Shown piece after piece: positions 1 to 9,060 of a DNA stretch of 64,000 nt. The notes beneath the pieces were generated by a model. It saw only the letters and a list, made by a program, of their open reading frames with translations. It ran no database searches and had not been told where the DNA came from. Position numbers and translations under genes: made by a program. Source of the DNA: Colwellia psychrerythraea 34H (GTDB lineage: Bacteria > Pseudomonadota > Gammaproteobacteria > Enterobacterales > Alteromonadaceae); assembly GCF_000012325.1 (NCBI RefSeq), contig NC_003910.7, positions 1,736,001 to 1,800,000 of the forward strand. Direction: 5' to 3'. The number at the start of each line of letters is the position of its first letter. Within the stretch, counting starts at the first letter, position 1.

Positions 1-248
1 GTGCGCGTTATCGAGATGAGTTTGTATCAGAGCAAGTAGCGGTTGAAGCACAAACGGTTAATTACGATGACGAACTAGTCATCGATTATCAGGCTTCTTA
101 TCAGTTTAATGACAATTTAGGTGTGGTTTTTCAGGTGAACAACGTAACCGACGAACCGACTAAAAGTTACTTTGGCGTACAAAGCCAAACGGGCACCATT
201 CAGTACTTTGGTCGTCAATTCTTTTTAGGCATGACCTACGCGTTATAG
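1..248 (+). CDS. TonB-dependent receptor, C-terminal end (partial)
   Basis: An open frame enters from the left edge (first full codon at base 3) and stops at 246-248. It encodes about 81 residues. The end resembles the last strands of an outer-membrane TonB-dependent receptor: the segment VVFQVNNVTDEPTKSYFG is the usual 'NVTDE' turn, followed by YFGRQFFLGMTYAL, a last beta strand ending in alternating aromatic and hydrophobic residues. The next gene is a pullulanase-type lipoprotein, so maltodextrin or starch uptake is a reasonable guess for the substrate. Only the C-terminus is visible, so the substrate is inferred from context. Confidence 0.8.
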   Translation, partial: ARYRDEFVSEQVAVEAQTVNYDDELVIDYQASYQFNDNLGVVFQVNNVTDEPTKSYFGVQSQTGTIQYFGRQFFLGMTYAL

Positions 249-302
249 CGGCAGTTAGTTTTGAGTTATTAACCAGTATTTATTAGTCAGGAGTTATTCA
301 AA

Positions 303-404
303 ATGAATGAAATTAACTATTCAAATAAAAAAAATCTAATAATTTCCGTCTTAATTCCGGTATTAACTCGCCAATTATTCATTTGGAGTAAAAGTTATGT
401 TTAG
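303..404 (+). CDS. possible 33-aa upstream ORF overlapping the pullulanase start
   Basis: A short frame begins with ATG seven bases after AGGAG (291-295) and stops at 402-404, inside the first codons of the pullulanase gene (ATG at 397). The peptide starts MNEINYSNKKNLIISVLIPV, a basic N-terminus followed by a hydrophobic stretch. I recognise no family. It could be a leader peptide coupled to the downstream gene, or the remains of a decayed gene. The ribosome binding site is its only real support. Confidence 0.25.
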   Translation: MNEINYSNKKNLIISVLIPVLTRQLFIWSKSYV

Positions 405-3400
405 TCAAAAATCGGTGTTAAGAGTTATTGTCTTAGCATCAGTATCAATGGTACTTGTCGCGTGTGGTGGCTCAGAGTCTACCGAGCCAGGTGAAGTACT
501 ACTTAGTTGTGATGTGCCAATGGTTTCTGATGCTGCTGGCACAAGTTGTGTTGCGCCAGAGCCTATTGAATGTCCCGTTCCAACGGTGCCTGATGCATTA
601 AATGAAAGTTGTGTTGTTGGTATAGATCCCAAGGCACCTGAGCCTATTATTTTTGCAGGCGAAAATCAGGCGTTGCTATTTTATAACCGTGCAGACGGTG
701 AATACAGTGACTACAAAATGCATAATTGGAACAGTGCTGAATGTGATGCGTATGCGGCAGATTCTTTGGCGCCTTCTTGGGATAATGGCTTAGCGCATAC
801 CGGGGTTGATCCTGTGTACGGTGCGTATTGGTTATTAAATCTTAAAGACGATCATAACGAATGTGGTCACTTTATTATTCACAAAGGCACTGATGACGCA
901 GGAAAAGAGTTTGGTGGTGGTGATTTTAAAATGCCACTGTTTCAGGATGATGAAACATACCAACGTATGAATTTCACCTTTTCAGGTGTCGCTTCTATTT
1001 TTGAATATCCTGTTGTAACTTTGGGTAAACAAGCATTAGCAATTAGTGGTTTTTCAGCACATTGGATTGATAGCAATACCTTTACATGGAATGTTAATTT
1101 TGATCTGGTTACATCGGTAAAATTACACCATTCAGCGACTGCAGGTATTGGTGCCGATGAAGCTAACGAAGACGTTATCACAGGGACGGTTGTTGAGTTG
1201 TCGGAAGTTGATTTAACTGACGAACAAAAAGCTGCGGCGCCTTTAGTTGCAGACTGGCCTGCTTTTTCGGGTAATTGGTCAATTGAAGAAGCAAAAGCGA
1301 TTGCTAAAAATCAATTGGTTTTAGTTGGTTATAACGCAGAAGGGCTAGCGGTTGCTGCCACTAATGTGCAAGCTGATTTAGTATTAGATGATCTTTATAC
1401 CAAAGGCGAAATGGATGCTAATGAAGCAACGTTAGGTGTTGTTTATGACAATGGAACCGTTAAAGTTTCTGTGTGGTCTCCAACCGCTCAACAGCTTAAA
1501 TTGAATGTCTATAACGCGGATAAAGAAATGGTTTCAAGTCATGATATGACTGAAGACTCAATGACTGGTGTTTGGAGTTATACGGGTGATGCAAGTCTTG
1601 ACCGTCAATTTTATCGTTTCGCGTTAACGCTTTATCATCCAGAAAATAAAGCGATTGAAGAAATAGAGAGCACAGACCCATATTCGTTAAGTTTATCAAC
1701 CAATGGTGAATATTCTCAGTTTGTAAATTTATCTGATGAAGATCTACAACCTGAAGGCTGGGATGGCCATGCAGTATCTACCATTGAAAACTACGAAGAT
1801 GCGGTAATTTACGAAGGGCATATACGTGATTTTAGTGCACAAGATGAAAGTACTTCAGTTGAAAATAGAGGTAAATTCTTAGCGTTTACTGAAATTAACT
1901 CTGCACCTATGCAGCATTTACAAAAGCTAGTCGCTAACGGTTTAACGCATTTTCATATGTTACCTGCGAATGATATAGCAACTATTGATGAAGATGCAGA
2001 CAAGATTATCGATTTGGATAGTACGGTCTTAGCGTTATGTAAAGTCAATTTCAAAGCACCACCTTGTTATCAGAATCTAGATGACCAAACATTGCGTGCT
2101 GTTTTTGAAAGTTATTCTCCTTATTCAAACGAGGCAGTAAAACTAACAGAAGCGATGCGTGATACGGATAGTTTTAATTGGGGTTATGATCCTAAACATT
2201 TTAATGTGCCTGACGGTATTTATGCTTCAAATCCAGACGGAGTAAGCCGGATTAAAGAAATGCGTGCGATGATCAAATCCTTGCATGACATTGGCTTACG
2301 TGTGGTATTAGATGTTGTTTATAACCATACTAACTCTGCTGGTTTATGGGATAACTCGGTACTTGATAAATTTGTACCTGGCTACTATCACAGCCGTGAT
2401 GTTACTACTGGCGCTGTTCAAAATAGTACTTGTTGTAGTGATACAGCCCTTGAACATCGCATGATGGACAAGTTGATGGTCGACTCACTTAAACAGTGGA
2501 CTGAACAATACCAGTTTGACGGGTTTCGTTTCGATATTATGAGCCAAGGCTCTAAAGAACAGATGTTAGCAGCACGTGATGCTATTCAAGCGATAGACCC
2601 TGATAATCATTTTTATGGTGAAGGTTGGTACAAAGATTCTCGAGGTTTTGAACGCGCTGACCAAGAAAATATGGCCGGTACTGAAATTGCCACCTATAAC
2701 GATCGTATTCGTGACGGTATTAGAAATGCGACTTTGTTTAACAACGAAAGTGATTCAGACTACCCGTTTGAGCAACAAGATATTGTTAAATTTGGCATGG
2801 CAGGCACGCAAACTGACTATGTATTGAAAACCTTTAAGGGCACTGACGTAGTCGGTAGCTCTGCAGGTATGTATGCCAAGGACCCTGCTGATATTATTAA
2901 CTATGTTTCAAAACACGATAATGAAACCTTGTGGGATATCTTACAATTTAAGTTAAGCCCTGAAATGAATAATAGCGAACGTGTTCGTGCGCAAAACATT
3001 TCTCAATCAATCGTATTATTGTCACAAGGTATTCCATTTTTACAAATGGGTGGTGATTTCCTTCGCTCTAAGTCGTTAGACCGTAATACTTATGATGCCG
3101 GTGATTGGTATAACCTAGTTGATTTTACATTTGAGTTAAATAACTGGAATAAAGGTTTGCCTCTAGATAATGGTGGTCGAGACTACGATGACATAGTTTC
3201 TCTAGCGTCAAGTTCATCAAGTACTGTTTCAATGACGGATATATTATTCGCATCAAATGTGTTCAATGAGTTTTTGTCGATTCGTACAAGCAGTCCATTA
3301 TTTAGATTGACCACTGCGACAGATATTATCAATCGCGTTGGTTTTCATAATATTGGTAAAAATCAAACGCAAGGTTTGATTGTGATGAGTATAGATGACG

Positions 3401-4686
3401 GATCAACTCTTACTGATATCGACCCAAATTATGATGCATTAGTGGTTGTGGTAAATGGTACTAATAGCGAACAAACACATACTATTGCCTCCGCAAGTAA
3501 TTTTACCTTGCATCCATTATTAGCTGGTTCTGTTGATGGTACCGTTGCTAGCGCTACCTTTGAGCAGGGTACAGATGAAGGCAGCTTTACGGTTCCTCCG
3601 CTAACTACCGCTGTTTTTGTGAAAGTACAAGGTGAAAGCCAAGCAAGCGGTTTATCCGCTTATGTAACAGCAGGCGCACCTGATGTGGTTCCTTATGGCG
3701 ATACCGTTGCTTACGTTCGTGGAGAGATGAATGGTTGGAATCCTGATGATGCATTTACTTATATTGGAGATGGAGTCTACCAAGCTAAAATTACCCTTGC
3801 AGCAGGATCTTATGGTTTCAAGGTGGCAGATTTTGATTGGTCATCAAACATTAACTTAGGTGCTCCAGGATCAGGTGGTGAAGTATTAGAAGATCAAACT
3901 TTTAATTTATTACCGGGCAGTAATGACAATTTAAGTATTACTGTTGCGATTGATGGGACTTACTTCTTTACCCTTGATGCCTCTAATACCGACGCTCCTA
4001 CTTTGTTAGTAGAAAATGAAGAGCCGTTTGTTGGAACACCGATATTTATTCGTGGCGACATGAATGGTTGGGGTGAAGATAACGAATTAATTTATATAGG
4101 TAATGGTAAATATCAAGCCACTATAACCATTAGTGTTTCAACGCCTAGCTTTAAAATAGCTTCCGCTGATTGGTCTACAGTAAATATGGGCGCACCAGCT
4201 GATGATATGGAAATAACTGAAGGTGAAAATCAATTATTGTTATCAGGTAGTGGTGATAACTTCAGTATGAACTTTACTGTCGATGGAGATTACACTTTTG
4301 TTTTTGACGCCTCTGATTTAGCTGAAGCAACGTTGAGTATATATTCAGCTGAAATATTTGGTGCCACACCGGTATTTATTCGTGGTGACATGAATGGTTG
4401 GGGTGAAGTTGATCAGCTTAGTTATGCTGGTGCAAGTAGTTATTCAGTGGAATTAAACCTAACCGCAGGTGACTATGGCTTTAAAATTGCCTCGGGTGAT
4501 TGGTCAACATTCAATTTAGGTGCGCCGGCGGACACTAGCGTTGTTGCCCTGGATTCTCCGTTAACATTATTACAAAACTCACAAGATAATTTGAGTGTCA
4601 CTATTGTAGATGATGGTGTTTATATTGTTACGGTTACAGGGCCTGATCCGACAACACCGACTATCAATATTAGCAAAAAACTGTAA
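397..4686 (+). CDS. pullulanase-type alpha-glucan-debranching lipoprotein (GH13)
   Basis: 1429 aa. It probably hydrolyses alpha-1,6 branches of pullulan, starch or glycogen at the outer membrane. The lipobox LVACGG lies near residue 22. A Cys-rich segment with duplicated CPVPTVPDA-like pieces follows (about 37-75). The pullulanase signature appears as FNWGYDP (about 594-600; usual form YNWGYDP). GH13 motifs follow in order: DVVYNHTN (about 638), FRFDIM with the nucleophile Asp (about 710), FYGEGW with the acid Glu (about 740) and SKHDNETLWD (about 837). Three repeats sharing VRG-MNGW and SFKIA/YGFKVA blocks occupy about 1101-1195, 1213-1305 and 1323-1415; they resemble SusE/SusF-type starch-binding domains. 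GGAG precedes the ATG. The TonB receptor just upstream suggests a glucan-use locus. Confidence 0.88.
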   Translation: MFSQKSVLRVIVLASVSMVLVACGGSESTEPGEVLLSCDVPMVSDAAGTSCVAPEPIECPVPTVPDALNESCVVGIDPKAPEPIIFAGENQALLFYNRADGEYSDYKMHNWNSAECDAYAADSLAPSWDNGLAHTGVDPVYGAYWLLNLKDDHNECGHFIIHKGTDDAGKEFGGGDFKMPLFQDDETYQRMNFTFSGVASIFEYPVVTLGKQALAISGFSAHWIDSNTFTWNVNFDLVTSVKLHHSATAGIGADEANEDVITGTVVELSEVDLTDEQKAAAPLVADWPAFSGNWSIEEAKAIAKNQLVLVGYNAEGLAVAATNVQADLVLDDLYTKGEMDANEATLGVVYDNGTVKVSVWSPTAQQLKLNVYNADKEMVSSHDMTEDSMTGVWSYTGDASLDRQFYRFALTLYHPENKAIEEIESTDPYSLSLSTNGEYSQFVNLSDEDLQPEGWDGHAVSTIENYEDAVIYEGHIRDFSAQDESTSVENRGKFLAFTEINSAPMQHLQKLVANGLTHFHMLPANDIATIDEDADKIIDLDSTVLALCKVNFKAPPCYQNLDDQTLRAVFESYSPYSNEAVKLTEAMRDTDSFNWGYDPKHFNVPDGIYASNPDGVSRIKEMRAMIKSLHDIGLRVVLDVVYNHTNSAGLWDNSVLDKFVPGYYHSRDVTTGAVQNSTCCSDTALEHRMMDKLMVDSLKQWTEQYQFDGFRFDIMSQGSKEQMLAARDAIQAIDPDNHFYGEGWYKDSRGFERADQENMAGTEIATYNDRIRDGIRNATLFNNESDSDYPFEQQDIVKFGMAGTQTDYVLKTFKGTDVVGSSAGMYAKDPADIINYVSKHDNETLWDILQFKLSPEMNNSERVRAQNISQSIVLLSQGIPFLQMGGDFLRSKSLDRNTYDAGDWYNLVDFTFELNNWNKGLPLDNGGRDYDDIVSLASSSSSTVSMTDILFASNVFNEFLSIRTSSPLFRLTTATDIINRVGFHNIGKNQTQGLIVMSIDDGSTLTDIDPNYDALVVVVNGTNSEQTHTIASASNFTLHPLLAGSVDGTVASATFEQGTDEGSFTVPPLTTAVFVKVQGESQASGLSAYVTAGAPDVVPYGDTVAYVRGEMNGWNPDDAFTYIGDGVYQAKITLAAGSYGFKVADFDWSSNINLGAPGSGGEVLEDQTFNLLPGSNDNLSITVAIDGTYFFTLDASNTDAPTLLVENEEPFVGTPIFIRGDMNGWGEDNELIYIGNGKYQATITISVSTPSFKIASADWSTVNMGAPADDMEITEGENQLLLSGSGDNFSMNFTVDGDYTFVFDASDLAEATLSIYSAEIFGATPVFIRGDMNGWGEVDQLSYAGASSYSVELNLTAGDYGFKIASGDWSTFNLGAPADTSVVALDSPLTLLQNSQDNLSVTIVDDGVYIVTVTGPDPTTPTINISKKL

Positions 4687-4755
4687 TGACTACTGTCAGT
4701 TAATAGCAGTGGAATAAAGCGTTACATTTAAACTGTCTCGACCTAGAATACGTTA

Positions 4756-4786
4756 AAAGCTCTCTACTTGTTAGGGAGCTTTTTTA
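4756..4786 (+). terminator. rho-independent terminator after the pullulanase gene
   Basis: AAAGCTCTC pairs with GGGAGCTTT (one G-T wobble) and runs into a T tract. It lies about 70 bases after the stop codon. Confidence 0.75.
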
Positions 4787-4959
4787 TAGGTAAAAAACTA
4801 TTTGTATCGATTCATACTGTTTGTGGAGATCCAAAAATAATAGCTAAAGCAAATAAGTATAACCGGGCATCAATTAGAGTTAATGCTCAGTAATTAGCAA
4901 GAAAGCTTGCTATAATAAGCCTTACTATTTTAGATATACATTTTACTTAAAGGCTTTTT

Positions 4960-5337
4960 ATGCGCTTTCTTTCCCGTCGTCTTGTTATGCCCAACGATTT
5001 AAATTACGCAAACTCTCTATTTGGTGGTCGCGCACTCGAATGGATTGATGAAGAGGCTGCTATTTACGCTATCTGTCAATTAGAAACCAACTGCTTAGTA
5101 ACAAAACATATAGGTGCAATTAGTTTTGAGTCGGCCGCTATGCAAGGTGATGTAGTAGAGTTTGGTTTAGAAACTAAAAAAGTAGGTCGTACCTCTATTA
5201 CTGTGACGTGTTTAGTCCGTAATAAAGTGACTAAAAAAACCATTTGTTTGGCGGATGACATTGTTTTTGTACAAGTTGATGCGAAAACACGTTTACCTAT
5301 TCCACACGGTAAAACACTGGAATCACTAGATCAGTAA
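4960..5337 (+). CDS. acyl-CoA thioesterase, hotdog fold (YciA-like)
   Basis: 125 aa. Hydrolyses acyl-CoA thioesters in the cytoplasm. The N-terminal block VMPNDLNYANSLFGGRALEW is the conserved hotdog active-site region of the YciA/acyl-CoA hydrolase family (MPxDxNxxGxLFGG, with the Asp of ALEWIDE beginning the central helix). The middle segment with GDVVEFGLETKKVGRTSITV matches the strand that builds the dimer sheet. The size is normal for a single hotdog domain. It is monocistronic, about 270 bases after the pullulanase terminator. The substrate chain length cannot be read from the sequence. Confidence 0.85.
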   Translation: MRFLSRRLVMPNDLNYANSLFGGRALEWIDEEAAIYAICQLETNCLVTKHIGAISFESAAMQGDVVEFGLETKKVGRTSITVTCLVRNKVTKKTICLADDIVFVQVDAKTRLPIPHGKTLESLDQ

Positions 5338-5502
5338 ATTAGACTAAAGCTATTTTAAACTGAATCATGCCGTTTGAAGTTGTTCGGGTATAGCGTAAAA
5401 AAAATACCCTTAATCAGTAGTATTCCTTTATATCCAGCTATTGCTAAGCTTCGCGCTTAGCAATACACTAGTAATATAATTTATTTACCTTCTTATATTC
5501 CT

Positions 5503-5847
5503 ATGTCCTCAGATCGCTTTGGCACAAGTGCCAACTACAAACAACAAGAAAAAGGTTATCGTGACCGAGCATTAAAATTATTCCCTTGGGTATGTGGTCG
5601 CTGTGCCCGTGCTTTTGAGTTTTCTAACTTAAGAGAATTAACCGTGCATCATATGGATCATGATCATACCAATAATCCAAATGATGGTAGCAATTGGGAA
5701 CTATTGTGTATTTACTGTCACGATAATGAGCATGCTAAATATACTGACCATGCTAATTATACAACCGAAGTAAAAGCGGGCGATACCAACCAAGATACTG
5801 CCACGTATAATCCCTTTGCGGATTTAAAATCAATGTTGAAGAAATAA
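5503..5847 (+). CDS. yajD: YajD-family HNH nuclease
   Basis: 114 aa, close in length and sequence to E. coli YajD. Two Cys pairs (CGRCARAF near residue 31 and CIYCHDNEH near 78) should bind a structural zinc. Between them lies the HNH-type core ELTVHHMDHDHTNNPNDGSNWELL. The C-terminal ATYNPFADLKSMLKK is the conserved YajD tail. The family is annotated as putative HNH nuclease, and its cellular role is not established. A strong hairpin (5441-5463) sits upstream without a T tract. Confidence 0.9.
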   Translation: MSSDRFGTSANYKQQEKGYRDRALKLFPWVCGRCARAFEFSNLRELTVHHMDHDHTNNPNDGSNWELLCIYCHDNEHAKYTDHANYTTEVKAGDTNQDTATYNPFADLKSMLKK

Positions 5848-5850
5848 CTC

Positions 5851-6060
5851 TTACTTCAATACATCTTCTTGCGTTAGATACTGCTGATAAGTCGCTATGC
5901 CAAAAAAGCGAATGGATTTTTTAATTTTTAATTTTTTGGCAATCAGTAATTCACCACAATAAATTTTGACGACCTGCTTTTCTCCATTACTATCGGTTTC
6001 ATAATCATGTAGAGGATTGACTCTGAGGTTATCAAATTCAGTTTTCATTATGAGTTTCAT
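5851..6060 (-). CDS. small hypothetical protein (69 aa)
   Basis: A short cytoplasmic protein with a Lys-rich middle (AKKLKIKKSIRF) and no membrane segment; I recognise no family. GGAG lies about 10 bases before the ATG at 6060; a second in-frame ATG four codons later is also possible. The gene ends three bases from the stop of the convergent yajD gene, which supports it as a real compact gene. Function unknown. Confidence 0.55.
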   Translation of the reverse strand: MKLIMKTEFDNLRVNPLHDYETDSNGEKQVVKIYCGELLIAKKLKIKKSIRFFGIATYQQYLTQEDVLK

Positions 6061-6154
6061 TGCATCAGCACTCCGTCAATAATAGGTGAAGTTTGTACCT
6101 ATAAGTTATGCCTATAATTTATAGCTAGTCTTATAGTTTACCTTTTAGATTACT

Positions 6155-6391
6155 TTAAAGTTTATTAATATCTTTTTGCACTTGGTAGCCTTCGTCGGTG
6201 ACAATTTTTTCTAATACTTGTACGCGCTCGGTGAGTGCTATAATTTCTTTTTTTAGTTCATCATTTAGTGAGTCAGTACTATTGTTATGGCTAATCGTTT
6301 TCGCTTTAAACTCTAAATGTTTGTTATACATTTTATATAAAATACCGAAGACGACACAGACAATAACAACGACCATAGTTGTTCCACTCAT
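6155..6391 (-). CDS. small membrane protein, PspB-like
   Basis: 78 aa. One N-terminal membrane segment (about 5-20, MVVVIVCVVFGILY) is followed by a basic stretch. A predicted coiled coil (about 44-68) contains LTERVQVLEKIVTDEGYQ, which resembles the C-terminal part of phage-shock protein B (pattern L-ERV--LE-I-D). No pspA or pspC lies nearby, so this is a lone PspB-like peptide rather than part of a psp operon. A role in envelope sensing is an inference from that resemblance. Confidence 0.6.
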   Translation of the reverse strand: MSGTTMVVVIVCVVFGILYKMYNKHLEFKAKTISHNNSTDSLNDELKKEIIALTERVQVLEKIVTDEGYQVQKDINKL

Positions 6392-6467
6392 AATTACATC
6401 CTTCTTTTTTTATTGATTTAAGGTTCTCGACCATAATACTTTAATTCGATTGGTATAAATTATAGTC

Positions 6468-7736
6468 TTAATTAGTTTTCAGCATATTCAATGTTAACTT
6501 TTTCTGATGTTTATGATAAAAACCAACCACAGTAAACAGTACAAGAATAAAGGGGAGACTCGTTATCACAACCCAGTGCCAACCCGCATTAAACAATACC
6601 CAACCAGCTAATAGAGAAGCTACTGCTTGAAAACCAAATAAGACAAAGTCATTGGTTGCTTGAACTTTATGACGCTCGCTGGCGTGATAACTCTCGGGTA
6701 ATAAAGAGGTGCCAGTTAAGAATAAGAAGTTCCAACCAATACCTAATAAAATAAGTGCCCACCAATAATGCATCACTTCATGGCCTGATAAGGCTATCAG
6801 AGCAACTACAGCATAAATTGATATGCCAATGACCATCAGCCCTTTTAGTTTTAGATATTTTACTAACCAAGGGGTGAATAACGACGGAATATACATGGCG
6901 GCAATATGGCTTTGTATGACCCATTTAGTTTCTTGTAAGCTGTGTCCTTGTATATGGTGCATGCTAATAGGTGTCGCGGTCATTAAATAACTCATTAATG
7001 CATATCCAATGGTCGCGGTACAAACAGCAATTAAAAAGATAGGCTGTTTAGCTATAACCTTTAATTCTCTTGGCTCTCCAATGGTCTCATTTGCACTAAC
7101 GGGAGGATTTTTAAAGGCTAACATCATTATCATGGCGCAAAGGATCAGCGCGGCTAAAAATAGAAAAGAGCCCGCATAACCATAAGGAGAGTTTAGCCAA
7201 TCTTTTCCCGCTACAGCTACTTCAGGACCTAGAAATGCAGCAAAGACGCCACTTAGCATTAAAATAGATAATATTTTAGGGACATCTTCCTTATTCAAGC
7301 TACTCTCAATTGCTGCAAAGCGTAACTGTTGTGTGAAGGCTCCACCGATGCCAATTAACATGCTAGCAAAACAAAAGAGTTCAAACAGCGCTAGTTTTGC
7401 TGAAAATAACGCAACAATTACGGCAATTAAAGAGCAACTTAATCCGGTGTAAACGGCAAACTTTCGGCCTTTATTTTTAGCTAACATAGCAGCAGGAATA
7501 GAGCCTGCAGCGACACCTAAAATCATTAAGGTAATTGGCAGGGTTGCTAGCGAAGGATCGTTGGCCATTTTACTGGATAAAATACCGCCAATAAAAACAA
7601 TAATAGGCGATGCAGACATCACTAAAGGCTGAGAGATAAATAATATCCAAATGTTTCTCGGTAAGGTAAATACGCGAGAGAGAACAAAGGCTGTTATTAA
7701 TAATAACGTAATAGTAATTAGGATATTCGTTAGCAT
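6468..7736 (-). CDS. MFS transporter
   Basis: 422 aa with about 12 hydrophobic membrane segments in two halves. The loop after segment 2 reads LAKNKGRKFAVYTG, a variant of the MFS motif with the basic GRK cluster. A central cytoplasmic stretch (about 205-220) links the halves. Drug or metabolite efflux is likely for the family, but no feature identifies the substrate. It stands alone, between the PspB-like gene and the RNase H gene, all on the minus strand with their own spacers. Confidence 0.8.
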   Translation of the reverse strand: MLTNILITITLLLITAFVLSRVFTLPRNIWILFISQPLVMSASPIIVFIGGILSSKMANDPSLATLPITLMILGVAAGSIPAAMLAKNKGRKFAVYTGLSCSLIAVIVALFSAKLALFELFCFASMLIGIGGAFTQQLRFAAIESSLNKEDVPKILSILMLSGVFAAFLGPEVAVAGKDWLNSPYGYAGSFLFLAALILCAMIMMLAFKNPPVSANETIGEPRELKVIAKQPIFLIAVCTATIGYALMSYLMTATPISMHHIQGHSLQETKWVIQSHIAAMYIPSLFTPWLVKYLKLKGLMVIGISIYAVVALIALSGHEVMHYWWALILLGIGWNFLFLTGTSLLPESYHASERHKVQATNDFVLFGFQAVASLLAGWVLFNAGWHWVVITSLPFILVLFTVVGFYHKHQKKLTLNMLKTN

Positions 7737-7846
7737 ATTCTCATCAGTTTAATTAAGATCTGGTTAGCTCAGCTCTATTATTGTTCATTTAGTTTAGTTC
7801 AACTCAGCTTAAGTTATGGTCAATTAACGTAGGCATCAACATCAGT

Positions 7847-8665
7847 CTAACCAGAGTCCATAGCAAGAATAGCTTTTATGTTGATTGTTTCGCTATAGCG
7901 GATCATATTAACTTGTTGCTGCTTTCTAGCAAGTACTGCCATTCTATCTGCCAGTTCATTGCCTTCTATATTTGCGTGACCTTTAACATGGCGAATGGTT
8001 ATTTTGGTATGCATGGTTTTATAAAGCGCATAACATTGTTGTATTAATGCTAAGTTTTTAATCTCCTCACCTTTACCACGGGTCCAGCCTTTTGCTTTCC
8101 AACCTTTCGCCCATTTTGTAATTGAATCGATAGAGTATTTAGAGTCGGATAAGATACAAATACTTTGCTCGCTGTTTTTATCGATAAAGTGTTGTGCAAT
8201 TTGAAAAGCAGAAAGCATACCGCTTAACTCGGCAGTATTATTGGTACCATTAGGCAAATACAAACCGTAATACAGCGAGGTAACTTTGCCTAATTCATAA
8301 ACCGCAAGGCCCGTGCCTGATTTACCTGGATTAGGAGAGCAAGCACCATCACAGTATATTTCAATATCGCTTGGACCATTTGGACTAACAGCGGTAGTTT
8401 TAGCGCTAGCACTTTTACTGGTTTTTTTGCTGGTTGCTGTGCGACTCGAGGTAGGTGCAGAACTTGCTGTACCTTTCTTACTTAAAGAGCGTTGCATCAA
8501 TGCTTTTGTGTAAGTTGTTGCGAAAGCTTGCTCGGCAGCACTTTTTGATTCAAAGCCCATATACTGAGCATCTGAGCGACCCGCAGTATGTTGCTGAACT
8601 TCTGGCCACGTGGTAAATATACCTGTTTTCGCGCCTTTCCAGATCACATAGAATTTTTTACTCAT
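7847..8665 (-). CDS. ribonuclease H with N-terminal viroplasmin domain
   Basis: 272 aa. Cleaves the RNA strand of RNA-DNA hybrids. Residues 1-50 (KKFYVIWKGAKTGIFTTWPE) form the viroplasmin or hybrid-binding domain of eukaryotic-type RNase H1. A Ser/Thr/Lys-rich linker follows (about 60-95). The catalytic domain (about 98-245) shows the acidic residues in IEIYCDGACSPNPG, NNTAELSGML, ICILSDSKYS and GHANIEGNELAD. The domain order fits RNase HI of the viroplasmin type, distinct from the short rnhA of E. coli; whether the genome also has a short rnhA cannot be seen here. Confidence 0.88.
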   Translation of the reverse strand: MSKKFYVIWKGAKTGIFTTWPEVQQHTAGRSDAQYMGFESKSAAEQAFATTYTKALMQRSLSKKGTASSAPTSSRTATSKKTSKSASAKTTAVSPNGPSDIEIYCDGACSPNPGKSGTGLAVYELGKVTSLYYGLYLPNGTNNTAELSGMLSAFQIAQHFIDKNSEQSICILSDSKYSIDSITKWAKGWKAKGWTRGKGEEIKNLALIQQCYALYKTMHTKITIRHVKGHANIEGNELADRMAVLARKQQQVNMIRYSETINIKAILAMDSG

Positions 8666-9060
8666 AACTTAATAGCTAGCTCTTATTTGAAGATATTTAA
8701 TGATAAAGATACTTAATGATTTGCATTATCAGCAATAAGTTAATGCTTAGCTACTAAAAAATAGGAAGAAAGGGATTATATACCCGTTATCATTCAAGAT
8801 GCATGTTTCAGAGTACTTGAGTAATTTCAATTCAAGGCGCTGTGATGAAATAATGGTTGTTCCATTATAAGTCACAGCAACGATGAAGTGATGTTGCTCA
8901 AGTGCTTATACCCATGAAACTTCAAGATAGGATTTTCAGGATGCCCGAGCAATTCATGACCGAAGCACATTTTTTTATTAAGGGTGCTCCCTCAAAAAGA
9001 GAGGGGACATAGGGGAACTTTTTGCTTTTACCTTGGTTTGAATGTTTACGGCTATAAGAA
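8666..9060. other. 395-base intergenic stretch
   Basis: This gap upstream of the RNase H gene and downstream of the DUF3422 gene holds the palindromic repeat at 8780-8930. It also has a short G-rich dyad near 8985-9010 (CTCCCTC facing GAGAGGGG). No open frame with a credible start was seen. Confidence 0.5.
8780..8930. repeat. palindromic intergenic repeat
   Basis: The stretch can fold into nested imperfect hairpins. The inner stem pairs 8839-8856 (GCTGTGATGAAATAATGG) with 8862-8878 (CCATTATAAGTCACAGC) around a loop of about five bases. Farther out, AGTACTTGAG (about 8813-8822) faces CTCAAGTGCT (about 8897-8906), and copies of TTCAAGAT occur near both ends. It looks like an interspersed extragenic palindrome of marine gammaproteobacteria. 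No second copy is seen in this window. Confidence 0.55.

Noticed and set aside
5441-5463. Strong hairpin TTGCTAAGC/GCTTAGCAA upstream of yajD
   Set aside because: No T tract follows, and it lies well after the preceding gene. It may be a repeat end or an operator, but nothing else supports a call.
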